From UBA2206 sp049303905 (GTDB lineage Bacteria > Patescibacteriota > Minisyncoccia > Moranbacterales > UBA2206), in assembly GCA_049303905.1 (NCBI GenBank), contig JBAQNP010000007.1, positions 1-31,882 of the forward strand: a stretch of DNA of 31,882 nucleotides, written 5' to 3'. Positions 1 through 6,705 of this stretch are shown one piece after another. The position numbers and the translations under genes are program-made. Numbering within the stretch: the first letter of the stretch is position 1; every line of letters begins with the position of its first letter. The notes beneath the pieces were generated by a model. It saw only the letters and a program-made list of their open reading frames with translations, was not told the origin of the DNA and did no database searches.

Positions 1-132
1 CTGGTATAATACCAAGAGAGTACACTATGCTTTCAAAAACAAACTTTCTCCGATACAATTCATACTGTCATTGCAAACTAATAATTTTAATTTACCTCAA
101 GAGTGCAAAGTAGGGTGGACTTATACATAGGT

Positions 133-161
133 TTGATTTATAAGACATTCTGTGCTATAAT
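133..161 (+). promoter_or_regulatory. Extended -10 promoter, predicted leaderless, for the first toxin-antitoxin pair
   Basis: A -35 box TTGATT (133-138), a 17-base spacer and a -10 box TATAAT (156-161) preceded by TG at 153-154 form an extended -10 sigma70-like promoter. The start codon at 168 lies seven bases past the -10 box, where transcription should begin, so the mRNA is predicted to be leaderless or nearly so. The box match is seen directly; the start site is inferred. Confidence 0.7.
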
Positions 162-167
162 TGAAGC

Positions 168-425
168 ATGGAAATCAGAAATTTTGCTAAAAAAAGACCG
201 CATTTATTCTGGTATATCCAGGATTTTGAAAGCCTCTCTGAGGAAGCAATTGTAGAGGCTGTTTTGAATTTGGGGAATTGGAAGGACACACAGGAGTTGA
301 TTGAAATATTGGGTATAAAAAAGACAGCTGAAATTTTCAAAAAAAGAACTGCGAGAAAAAGAAATAACTATCGTCCGGAGATAAAAAACTATTTTGAACT
401 TTATTTTAAAAAATATGCACAGTGA
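168..425 (+). CDS. Small protein, putative antitoxin/partner of the AbiEii-type protein
   Basis: This is an 85-residue, basic, probably helical soluble protein with no signal peptide or membrane segment. The N-terminal RPHLFW...FESLSEE stretch and the C-terminal KKTAEIFKKR-type segment recall small DUF6922-like proteins encoded next to AbiEii nucleotidyltransferases, but that match is from memory and unverified. It overlaps the next gene by 11 bases (ATG 415 lies before its TGA at 423-425), which suggests translational coupling. By position it would be the antitoxin or DNA-binding autoregulator of the pair, although it does not look like the classical AbiEi winged-helix antitoxin. The ATG at 168 was chosen because a strong promoter ends seven bases upstream. 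Confidence 0.65.
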   Translation: MEIRNFAKKRPHLFWYIQDFESLSEEAIVEAVLNLGNWKDTQELIEILGIKKTAEIFKKRTARKRNNYRPEIKNYFELYFKKYAQ

Positions 426-1023
426 AATTTTGTCAGAAAAACAAGTTGAATTTTTAGATTTCCTCAAAAACTTTTCTGGTGATTTTGGATTGGTTGGTGG
501 AACAGCCATCGCTCTTCAAATTGGTCATCGGCAATCAATTGACTTTGATTTGGCCTCCTTGGGAGAAATAAAAACACAAAGCATAAGAAAAAAAATCTTG
601 GAATTTGGAAAAATAGAGGCGGTTTTGATTGACAATCAAGACGAATATACTCTGATAGTGGATGGGATAAAATTCACTTTTTTCAACTATCCATTTCCGA
701 TAAAATTTTCTGAGGATTTAAATGGAATAATTTCAATGCCGGACATTGTTACGCTTTCTGCTATGAAAGCTTATGCGCTCGGAAGGCGTGCCAAGTGGAA
801 AGATTATGTGGACTTATATTTTATTGCGGAAAAATTAGGTTCAATTGATTCGATAATTGAAAAAGCTAAGGAAATTTTTGGTGTGGAATTCGATGAAAAA
901 AACTTTCGTATCCAACTTTCATATTTTGAAGATATTGATTATTCGGAAAAAGTTATCTTTATGAAAGAGTTTGAAGTCGAAGATGAGAAAATAAAAAATA
1001 AACTTTTGGAGTATTCAATATAG
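415..1023 (+). CDS. AbiEii/AbiGii-type nucleotidyltransferase (putative toxin)
   Basis: The protein has about 202 residues. The segment GLVGGTAIALQIGHRQSIDFDL (residues about 25-46) is the nucleotidyltransferase signature of the AbiEii/AbiGii family: GG-T/S-A-L, then GHR-S-D-D. D43 and D45 are the likely metal ligands. A further segment, SMPDIVTLSAMKAYALGRRAKWKDYVDLYFI, is the conserved K...R..K.KD..DLY motif typical of the family. Known members (AbiEii, MenT) are type IV-like toxins that act as NTP transferases, in MenT on tRNA 3' ends. The ATG at 415 is preferred to the upstream TTG at 394 because it overlaps the previous stop and begins the conserved region. The substrate here is unknown. 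Confidence in the family is high; the toxin role is inferred. Confidence 0.85.
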   Translation: MHSEILSEKQVEFLDFLKNFSGDFGLVGGTAIALQIGHRQSIDFDLASLGEIKTQSIRKKILEFGKIEAVLIDNQDEYTLIVDGIKFTFFNYPFPIKFSEDLNGIISMPDIVTLSAMKAYALGRRAKWKDYVDLYFIAEKLGSIDSIIEKAKEIFGVEFDEKNFRIQLSYFEDIDYSEKVIFMKEFEVEDEKIKNKLLEYSI

Positions 1024-1150
1024 AAATCCGCCGGCACTAACCTCGGTTCAACTTTCTTTCTGGAAGTTCCAAAAGACCATGTGGAGTAATTTCCAAAACT
1101 CCACACGGTAAAGCATGCGGAGAGGGAGAATTAGAGCCTAATGTAGTTAT
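1024..1150. other. Intergenic segment with a short hairpin
   Basis: No gene is seen between the AbiEii-type gene and the next module. The segment holds an 8-bp perfect hairpin, TGTGGAGT (1080-1087) with ACTCCACA (1098-1105), but no T-run follows, so it is a weak terminator candidate at best. GGAAGTTCC at 1062-1070 is a further small palindrome. The segment is less AT-rich than its surroundings, which may mark older foreign DNA. Confidence 0.4.
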
Positions 1151-1179
1151 TTGTCGATTTTTTCTTTCTGTAGTAAGAT
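1151..1179 (+). promoter_or_regulatory. Predicted leaderless promoter of the MntA/HepT-type module
   Basis: A -35 box TTGTCG (1151-1156), 17 bases and a -10 box TAAGAT (1174-1179) lie exactly seven bases before the ATG at 1186. Transcription would therefore begin at the start codon. The same geometry is seen at 133-168 and 3466-3502. Confidence 0.6.
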
Positions 1180-1185
1180 AGGGAT

Positions 1186-1599
1186 ATGGAAAAAATAGGG
1201 CAAGATAAAATTGAAGAAATCGCCAAAAAATACAATTTACAATTATTGTTGCTTTTTGGTTCGCAAGTTAGCGGAAAAACTCATCCAATGAGCGATTTTG
1301 ATTTTGGATATATTGGTGAAAAAAAATTAAATTATAAAGAGAGAAGCGCTTTGGCAAATGAGCTTTCCAAGCTGGTAAAATTTTCGGCTGTTGAAGTTAT
1401 TGATTTGAAAAACGGAAGTCCTTTTCTCTTGAAAGAAATAATAAAAAACAACCAAGTTTTTTTTGAAGAAAATGGAGCTTATGCTGATTTCTATACTACC
1501 GCAACTCGAATCTATTTTGATGCCGAGCCAATTTTTAAATTGCAAGAAATAATTTATTCTAATGTTATAAATAAATATAGAAAACAATATGCCAAATAA
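1186..1599 (+). CDS. mntA: Minimal nucleotidyltransferase, MntA-type antitoxin
   Basis: The protein has 137 residues. It carries the minimal nucleotidyltransferase signature GSX10DXD: G25-S26, ten residues, then D37-F-D39, with a third acidic position expected near E67/D70 (VEVIDLK). In the studied HepT-MntA systems this protein uses ATP to AMPylate a tyrosine of the HEPN toxin and neutralise it. The following gene is a HEPN protein overlapping by 11 bases, which fits that pairing. Here the antitoxin gene comes first, whereas in the Shewanella system hepT comes first. The family call is firm; the AMPylation role is inferred from the family. Confidence 0.85.
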   Translation: MEKIGQDKIEEIAKKYNLQLLLLFGSQVSGKTHPMSDFDFGYIGEKKLNYKERSALANELSKLVKFSAVEVIDLKNGSPFLLKEIIKNNQVFFEENGAYADFYTTATRIYFDAEPIFKLQEIIYSNVINKYRKQYAK

Positions 1600-2011
1600 A
1601 CAATTAATTCAAAACAAAATAAACAAAATAGCGGGCTATATGAAAGAGTTGGAGCCAATATTGGAGCTGGAAGTTGGCAAAATTATGGGGGATTATACAA
1701 AATTGAGAACGCTGGAAAGAGATTTTCAACTTATCGTTGACACCGTAATTGATATAAACACTCATCTTATCTCAACAGAGAATTTGCGTGCACCTGAAGA
1801 TGCAACGGAAACATTTCAAATTTTAGGCGAAGCTAAAATTCTTCCTGCGGAGTTTGTAGAAAAATTTTCTCCAGTTGCCGGTATGCGTAACATCGTAGTG
1901 CATGATTATGAAAAAATGGATATTGAGAAAATGATTAATGATATCAAAAAAGATATTGATCAATTTGGGGAATATGCTTTGCATGTAGATAATTTTATTT
2001 CAGAGAAATAA
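1589..2011 (+). CDS. hepT: HepT-like HEPN RNase toxin
   Basis: The protein has 140 residues, all helical in appearance. It carries the HEPN RNase motif RX4HXY as R100-NIVV-H105-D-Y107, with the tyrosine that MntA-type enzymes AMPylate in characterised systems. Its length and the MRNIVVHDY context match the HepT/DUF86 family. Its start overlaps the end of the nucleotidyltransferase gene, so the two are translationally coupled. All predicted active-site residues are present, so the toxin looks intact. A strong bidirectional terminator follows about 20 bases downstream. Confidence 0.87.
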   Translation: MPNKQLIQNKINKIAGYMKELEPILELEVGKIMGDYTKLRTLERDFQLIVDTVIDINTHLISTENLRAPEDATETFQILGEAKILPAEFVEKFSPVAGMRNIVVHDYEKMDIEKMINDIKKDIDQFGEYALHVDNFISEK

Positions 2012-2030
2012 AATTAGGTTTGGTTTATAA

Positions 2031-2067
2031 ATTTAAAAAAGCAATCAACTTGATTGCTTTTTTAAAT
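2031..2067. terminator. Bidirectional intrinsic terminator between convergent genes
   Basis: An 18-base arm (2031-2048) pairs perfectly with 2050-2067. The core is AAGCAATCAA / TTGATTGCTT, flanked by A-runs on the left and T-runs on the right, so it can terminate transcription from both strands. It lies between the HepT-type gene (+) and the dehydrogenase gene (-). Confidence 0.9.
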
Positions 2068-2082
2068 TTCTAAAATATATTT

Positions 2083-3390
2083 TTATCTTCGGCCGATTCC
2101 TTTGTATTTTATCCCGAGTTTTTTGATTTTTTCTTTGTCGAGTGAGTTTACGCCGTCAACAATTGCGCGGATGCCGAATTTTTTGAAAGTTTTTGGATCG
2201 ATATTGGAGAAGTCTTTATGGTTAGTGACAAAAATTATCGCGTCAGATTTTTTAAGAAAATCATTGAGGTTTTTTGCATCTGACATTGACGGAATATATG
2301 GATCAAAACGAACTACATGCGCGCCTTTTTTTTCTAATTCTTCAATTATTTTTATCGCTGGTGATTCGCGTAAATCATCAACATTAGCTTTATATGACAG
2401 TCCCATTATGCCAACATTTGTGCCCTTTATTGCCAGATCTAATTCATTAAGCAAATCATGCATTAATTCTACAGTATAAGCCGGCATAGAATTGTTGATT
2501 TCTCTGGCAACACGCAAAAATTTATGATCAAATCCGGATTCCTTAGCTCTTTCGATTAGATAATACGGATCAACGGGGATGCAATGTCCGCCTACACCAC
2601 GACTAGGAAAATGAGCCATGAAAGCGAATGGTTTGGTGGCGGCGCCTTCAATTACATTTTTTACATCTATATCCATTTTTTCAAAGCTTTTCGCTAATTC
2701 GTTTACAAAAGCAATATTGATATCGCGAAAAGAATTTTCCACTACTTTGCAAGACTCAGCTTCTTTGATTGACCCCATTGCTTTTATCGGAGCAGAAATT
2801 ATTGATTCATAAAAATTCTTTGCTAAGGCCAATCCTTTTTTGGAAGTTGAGCCGACTACGCGAGCAATATTGCTCACGTTATATCCCTTACTTACTGCGT
2901 CTTTTCCTGGATTGATTCTCTCCGGACAATGCGCTAGAAAATAGTCTTTGCCATCAACTAATTTGGCTTTTTGCAATAATGGCATAAGCACTTCTTCACA
3001 GACGCCAGGATTAATTGTTGATTCAATAATTATAAGTTGCTCTGGTTTTCTGTTTTTTATAATCATCTCAAGAGCATTAATGAGAGGTTTAAAAATCGGA
3101 TAGAATTTTTCATTTACTGGAGTGGGTACACAAACGATCACAATATCCGCTTTTTTCAAAACAACCGGATCAGTTGAAGCATTTATCTTAGAGAGGAATT
3201 TCTTTCTTTCTTCGATAAACTCTTCTTTAAAAGGACTGATATTTTTTTTGATTTTTTCAATTTTCTTTTTGTCCAAATCAACTCCGTAAACGCTATATTT
3301 TTTTTGTGCAGCTAGAATAGCGAGAGGTAATCCGACATATCCTAATCCAATTACCGCTACCGTTTTTTTTGTGGGCTTGTTTTTTGACAT
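2083..3390 (-). CDS. Nucleotide-sugar dehydrogenase (UDP-GlcNAc/ManNAc dehydrogenase family)
   Basis: The protein has 435 residues, the usual length for this family. The Rossmann NAD-binding motif is GLGYVG (G15, G17, G20). The central domain has ESTINPGVCEE and CPERINPG, and the active-site cysteine is C270 in GVGGHCIPVDPYYL. K215 in ESCKVVENSFRDINIAFVNE is the conserved catalytic lysine region. A C-terminal UDP-binding domain follows (GLSYKANVDDLRESPA). Enzymes of this family oxidise the C6 hydroxyl of a UDP-sugar to a carboxylate using two NAD+, for surface polysaccharide. INPG and CPERINPG favour the WbpA/WecC side of the family over UDP-glucose dehydrogenase, but the exact substrate cannot be fixed. 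No other glycan genes are adjacent. Confidence 0.9.
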   Translation of the reverse strand: MSKNKPTKKTVAVIGLGYVGLPLAILAAQKKYSVYGVDLDKKKIEKIKKNISPFKEEFIEERKKFLSKINASTDPVVLKKADIVIVCVPTPVNEKFYPIFKPLINALEMIIKNRKPEQLIIIESTINPGVCEEVLMPLLQKAKLVDGKDYFLAHCPERINPGKDAVSKGYNVSNIARVVGSTSKKGLALAKNFYESIISAPIKAMGSIKEAESCKVVENSFRDINIAFVNELAKSFEKMDIDVKNVIEGAATKPFAFMAHFPSRGVGGHCIPVDPYYLIERAKESGFDHKFLRVAREINNSMPAYTVELMHDLLNELDLAIKGTNVGIMGLSYKANVDDLRESPAIKIIEELEKKGAHVVRFDPYIPSMSDAKNLNDFLKKSDAIIFVTNHKDFSNIDPKTFKKFGIRAIVDGVNSLDKEKIKKLGIKYKGIGRR

Positions 3391-3427
3391 ATAATTTTTT
3401 AGTTAATAATTTTTCAAGATCTATTCT

Positions 3428-3456
3428 AGCATACTACCAAAATAATTTTTTGGCAA
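3428..3456 (-). promoter_or_regulatory. Promoter of the nucleotide-sugar dehydrogenase gene
   Basis: Read on the minus strand, TTGCCA (3456-3451), a 17-base spacer and TATGCT (3433-3428) form a sigma70-like promoter. Transcription would start near 3421, giving a leader of about 30 bases. It is arranged back to back with the ispH promoter. The -10 region reads GTATGCTAGAATA, which resembles the centre of the palindromes flanking the YerC-type gene. Confidence 0.55.
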
Positions 3457-3465
3457 AGAGTCAGC

Positions 3466-3494
3466 TTGGCAAGGGCCTTGTTTTATAGTATCAT
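3466..3494 (+). promoter_or_regulatory. Predicted leaderless promoter of ispH
   Basis: TTGGCA (3466-3471), 17 bases and TATCAT (3489-3494) are followed after seven bases by the ATG at 3502. The predicted transcription start coincides with the start codon. This also argues against a TTG start at 3466, which would lie inside the -35 box. Confidence 0.6.
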
Positions 3495-3501
3495 TCTATT
3501 T

Positions 3502-4359
3502 ATGAAAATATATCTTAGTCAATTTGCCGGTTTTTGCGACGGCGTGAGAAGGGCTTATGAGATGATAAGCATGTTGGATATTGCACGGGCTAAAAAACCA
3601 ATCTATATTTTGGGTTCTTTGGCACACAATGCGGATGTGGTCAAAGAAATTCGCAAAAAAGGCATATCTAGAATTGACTTGGAAGATTTTTTAAAATCTA
3701 AAAAAGGTGAAATTGGCACAATAATAGTCACAGCGCATGGTGTCGGTCCGGAAATTTTTACTTTAGCTAAGAAAAAAGGGATTGAGATAGTGGACACGAC
3801 TTGTCCAAAAGTAATCAAGGTTCAGCGATTGGCCAAGGTTTTTTCGGCGCGAAATTATACGATAATTCTGATTGGCGACAAAGGTCACAAAGAAGTAGAG
3901 GGGATAAATTCTTGGGGCGGGAAAAAAGCGCTTATTGTTTCTAATCAAAAAGATTTGGAAAAACTCAATATTCCAAAAGGCGAAAAAATCATCATTCTTT
4001 CTCAAACAACGCAAAGCAAAGATTTTTTTGAAGAAGCAGGAAAATTTATTGAGAAAAAATTTCCTGATGTTAAAATTATTTCTACAATTTGTTATACAAC
4101 CCACGATAGACAAGATGAAATTTCAAAATTAGCGGGGGATATGGATGTGGTAATTGTGATTGGCTCGAAAGAAAGCGCTAATTCAACTAGACTTTTTGAG
4201 ATCTCTAAAGAGAAAAACAACAAAACATACTTTATTGAAAATTATAGTCAACTTCAACATGATTGGTTTTTAGGAGCCAAGGAGGTTTTGGTGACTGCTG
4301 GCGCATCTACGCCAAGTTGGGTGATTGAAGAAGTGATGAAGGAGATAGAAAAAATATGA
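3502..4359 (+). CDS. ispH: 4-hydroxy-3-methylbut-2-enyl diphosphate reductase
   Basis: The protein has 285 residues. IspH carries out the last step of the MEP isoprenoid pathway, reducing HMBPP to IPP and DMAPP with a [4Fe-4S] cluster. The three cluster cysteines are visible: C12 in GFCDGV, C101 in DTTCPKV and C197 in TICYTTHDRQDE. The conserved substrate histidines are H42 (GSLAHN), H79 (TAHGVGP) and H129 (GDKGHKEVEG), and the SQTT and TAGASTPSWVI motifs follow. The ATG at 3502 gives the canonical short N-terminus. DNA upstream in the same frame is promoter. No other MEP genes are in the window. Isoprenoid supply would support the undecaprenyl carrier used by MraY downstream. Confidence 0.95.
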   Translation: MKIYLSQFAGFCDGVRRAYEMISMLDIARAKKPIYILGSLAHNADVVKEIRKKGISRIDLEDFLKSKKGEIGTIIVTAHGVGPEIFTLAKKKGIEIVDTTCPKVIKVQRLAKVFSARNYTIILIGDKGHKEVEGINSWGGKKALIVSNQKDLEKLNIPKGEKIIILSQTTQSKDFFEEAGKFIEKKFPDVKIISTICYTTHDRQDEISKLAGDMDVVIVIGSKESANSTRLFEISKEKNNKTYFIENYSQLQHDWFLGAKEVLVTAGASTPSWVIEEVMKEIEKI

Positions 4360-4373
4360 TATAGCCAGAAGGG

Positions 4374-4402
4374 TTGCTTTTTTCTCTTTGTTTGGCTATA
4401 AT
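4374..4402 (+). promoter_or_regulatory. Promoter of the tandem-receiver regulator gene
   Basis: TTGCTT (4374-4379), 17 bases and a perfect TATAAT (4397-4402) are seen. The start near 4409 gives a leader of about 29 bases with no clear Shine-Dalgarno sequence. A 7-bp inverted repeat, ATAGCCA (4361-4367) / TGGCTAT (4393-4399), spans the promoter and could serve as an operator, but this is speculative. Confidence 0.65.
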
Positions 4403-4437
4403 TTGAATGTAAGATAAAAACCTTTAAAGACAATTTT

Positions 4438-5244
4438 ATGACGAGGATTCTTATTGTTGAAGATGACCCGATGATTTCTGAAATATATCAGAAAAAATTT
4501 GGTGACTGCGGATATGAAATTTTGACGGCTGATAGCGGGGAAAGAGCCGTAGAATTGGACAAAACAGAAAAAATAGATGTGATGCTGTTGGATCTTATTA
4601 TGCCAAAAATGGATGGTTTTGAAGTAATTGAAAATGTCAGAAAATTAAATAATAATCCAAATATGAAAATATTTGTTTTTAGTAATCTAAGTCAAAAAGA
4701 AGACCAAGACAAGGCTTTGAAACTGGGTGCTAATGGATTTATTATTAAATCGCAATATGCGCCGTCTGACTTGGTGAAGGAAATTTCTCGAAGATTAAAT
4801 CAGGAAACTGAAATTCAAAAAAATGAAGCATTGCAAGGAGGAAATGAAAAGTCCATCGAAAAGAAAGAAGAAAATGGGAAAAAAAGAATTCTTATTATTG
4901 AAGACGAGGCAATATTCTTGGATATGTTTGGAGAAAAACTAAGACAAGATGGTTTTATTGTTGAAACTGCCGATAATGGTGCGTGGGGGCTTAAAGAAGC
5001 ACTCACTAAGGATTTTGATTTATTTATAATTGACATGATGATGCCGGCGATGACAGGGGATGAAATTATCGAAAAATTGAAACTAGAAGAAAGCAAGAAA
5101 AACATTCCAATTATTGTTCTTTCAGCTTCAGTTGAAGATCATATGGAAAGTAAGGTAAGAGAAATGGGAGCAAATGAATTTTTTGTTAAAACTAAAATAA
5201 TTCCAAGTGAACTTTCTAAAAAAGTTTCAGAAATATTAGGGTAA
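4438..5244 (+). CDS. Response regulator with two receiver domains, no output domain
   Basis: The protein has 268 residues. Receiver 1 (about 1-120) has acidic residues D9/D10, phosphoacceptor D52 in LLDLIMPKMDG, S82 and K104. Receiver 2 (about 148-268) has IIEDE, phosphoacceptor D in LFIIDMMMPAMTG, a conserved serine in IIVLSAS, and K in FFVKTK. An acidic/basic linker (QKNEALQGGNEKSIEKKEENGKK) joins them. Both receivers look phosphorylatable. There is no DNA-binding or enzymatic domain, so it probably acts by protein contact or as a phosphate sink. No histidine kinase is encoded in the window. Such stand-alone tandem receivers are frequent in Parcubacteria; their partners are unknown. Confidence 0.88.
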   Translation: MTRILIVEDDPMISEIYQKKFGDCGYEILTADSGERAVELDKTEKIDVMLLDLIMPKMDGFEVIENVRKLNNNPNMKIFVFSNLSQKEDQDKALKLGANGFIIKSQYAPSDLVKEISRRLNQETEIQKNEALQGGNEKSIEKKEENGKKRILIIEDEAIFLDMFGEKLRQDGFIVETADNGAWGLKEALTKDFDLFIIDMMMPAMTGDEIIEKLKLEESKKNIPIIVLSASVEDHMESKVREMGANEFFVKTKIIPSELSKKVSEILG

Positions 5245-5358
5245 TTCTTATGAATTACTAATCTGTATAAATGTACGAATTACGAATAATTTAATAAAGC
5301 ATAAGAATTATTCTTAAGTCGCATTAGTACATTCGTAAAAATTCGTAATTAGTAAGAA
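5244..5358. repeat. Imperfect inverted-repeat element, TACGAA family
   Basis: The left arm (5244-5290) and right arm (5316-5358) are imperfect reverse complements. Blocks such as TTCTTA, AATTAC, AATGTAC and the TACGAA word recur in opposite orientation on either side of a short AT-rich centre. The element fills the whole gap between the receiver gene and aspS. No open frame of note is inside. It is related by its repeated word to the elements at 8641 and 23005. Confidence 0.7.
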
Positions 5359-5364
5359 ATATAT

Positions 5365-6690
5365 ATGAAAAGAATTTTAATTTCAGACACTCCAAATGTC
5401 ATCGGTCAGAAAGTGAAACTTTCCGGTTGGGTGAATGTGAGGCGCGATCATGGCAAGTTAATTTTCATCGATCTGCGTGATCGAACGGGGATAATTCAGA
5501 TGGTAGTAATTCCAGACAAGGAAGAAGCGTATCAAGTTTCAAAAGATGTTCGTAGTGAATATGTTATAACAGTAGAAGGCTTGGTCAAGGAGCGTCCTGG
5601 CGGACAAGAAAAAAGTGAAAACTCTCTGGGTCGAGTTGAATTGGAAGTGGAAAAAATGGAAATTATTTCTCGCGTGGAAGAAGAGTTGCCATTTGATGTT
5701 TCCAAGAAAGATTTAGATGTTAATCTAGTGACACTTCTAGATAATCGAAATTTGGCACTGCGAAACAAAAAAGTTAATGACATTTTTAAAGTTTATTCGC
5801 AAATTTTGAGATCATACGGCGAAGTGATGCGAGAAAAAGGATTCCTTGAGATAAAAACCCCGAAAATTCTTTCAGCTGCCACGGAAGGCGGAGCAAATTT
5901 TTTTAAGATAAAATATTTCAAACGTGAAGCATTTCTGGCACAAAGTCCGCAGTTTTACAAACAAGCCGGAGTCGGTGCGTTTGAGCGAGTTTTTGAAATT
6001 GGCACAGTTTTTCGCGCCGAACCGCATTTCACTACTAGACACGTTAACGAATATACTGGACTGGACGCAGAAATGGGATTTATCGAAAATTTTTCCGAAA
6101 TTATGGATGAACTTCAATGCGTGATGAAAAGAATAATAAAAGATGTCAAAGAAAAATGTTCCAAGGAATTGGCAGAATATGGTAGTGAAATTTTAGTGCC
6201 GGAAGAAAATTTTCCGCGAATCAGACTAACTGAAGCTTTGGAAATTCTCAAAAAAGAATATGGTAAAGAAACAGAAGGGATTGATATCGATCCGGAAGGG
6301 GAAAGATTGATTTGCGAGTGGGCCAAGAAAAATCACTGTAGTGATTTTATCTTTATCACTCATTATCCAACCAGCGCTAAACCATTCTACACTATGCCAA
6401 GCAGTGATGATCCACAATTTACTGAGGGTTTCGATTTGCTTTTTAATGGAGTGGAAATTGCTACGGGCAGTCAAAGAATTCATAGTTATCAACAGTTAGT
6501 AGCAAATATCAAAAAACATGGACTTAAACCAGAAGATTTCAAGGATTATTTAGAAGTTTTCAAAATTGGTATGCCCTCTCATGGCGGTTGGGGGCTAGGT
6601 TCAGAGCGAATTGTGCAAAAAATTCTTGGTATTGCTTCGATCAAAGAAGCGATTCTTTTCCCGCGGGATGTGAAGCGGTTGGCGCCATAA
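5365..6690 (+). CDS. aspS: Aspartyl-tRNA synthetase, archaeal-type, probably non-discriminating
   Basis: The protein has 441 residues, against about 590 for the usual bacterial enzyme, because the bacterial GAD insertion is absent. The N-terminal OB-fold anticodon-binding domain (about 15-105) is followed by a class II catalytic domain. Motif 2 is FRAEPHFTTRHVNEYTGLD and motif 3 is GWGLGSERIVQKILG...LFPRDVKRLAP, both typical of archaeal/eukaryotic-type AspRS. H29 in RRDHGK and P78 in VKERPGG match the histidine/proline pair associated with non-discriminating archaeal enzymes. These also charge tRNA-Asn with Asp and depend on GatCAB. The GatCAB link is an inference; no gat gene is in this window. 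The MFS gene follows after 15 bases. Confidence 0.93.
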   Translation: MKRILISDTPNVIGQKVKLSGWVNVRRDHGKLIFIDLRDRTGIIQMVVIPDKEEAYQVSKDVRSEYVITVEGLVKERPGGQEKSENSLGRVELEVEKMEIISRVEEELPFDVSKKDLDVNLVTLLDNRNLALRNKKVNDIFKVYSQILRSYGEVMREKGFLEIKTPKILSAATEGGANFFKIKYFKREAFLAQSPQFYKQAGVGAFERVFEIGTVFRAEPHFTTRHVNEYTGLDAEMGFIENFSEIMDELQCVMKRIIKDVKEKCSKELAEYGSEILVPEENFPRIRLTEALEILKKEYGKETEGIDIDPEGERLICEWAKKNHCSDFIFITHYPTSAKPFYTMPSSDDPQFTEGFDLLFNGVEIATGSQRIHSYQQLVANIKKHGLKPEDFKDYLEVFKIGMPSHGGWGLGSERIVQKILGIASIKEAILFPRDVKRLAP

Positions 6691-6705
6691 AACAAATATA
6701 AATTT

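Noticed and set aside
394..414. TTG start for the AbiEii-type gene
   Set aside because: It would enlarge the overlap with the upstream gene without adding conserved residues. ATG 415 is the simpler choice.
1024..1150. tRNA or small RNA gene suggested by GGTTCAAC and the 8-bp stem
   Set aside because: No cloverleaf could be assembled and no CCA end or T-arm pairing is present.
1..2011. A complete defence island
   Set aside because: Only two toxin-antitoxin-like modules are visible at the edge of the window, with no restriction, CRISPR or other defence genes to support a larger claim.
3466..3501. TTG start for ispH giving 12 extra residues
   Set aside because: The stretch contains a -35 box and a -10 box, and IspH normally begins right at MKIYLSQFAGFCDGV.
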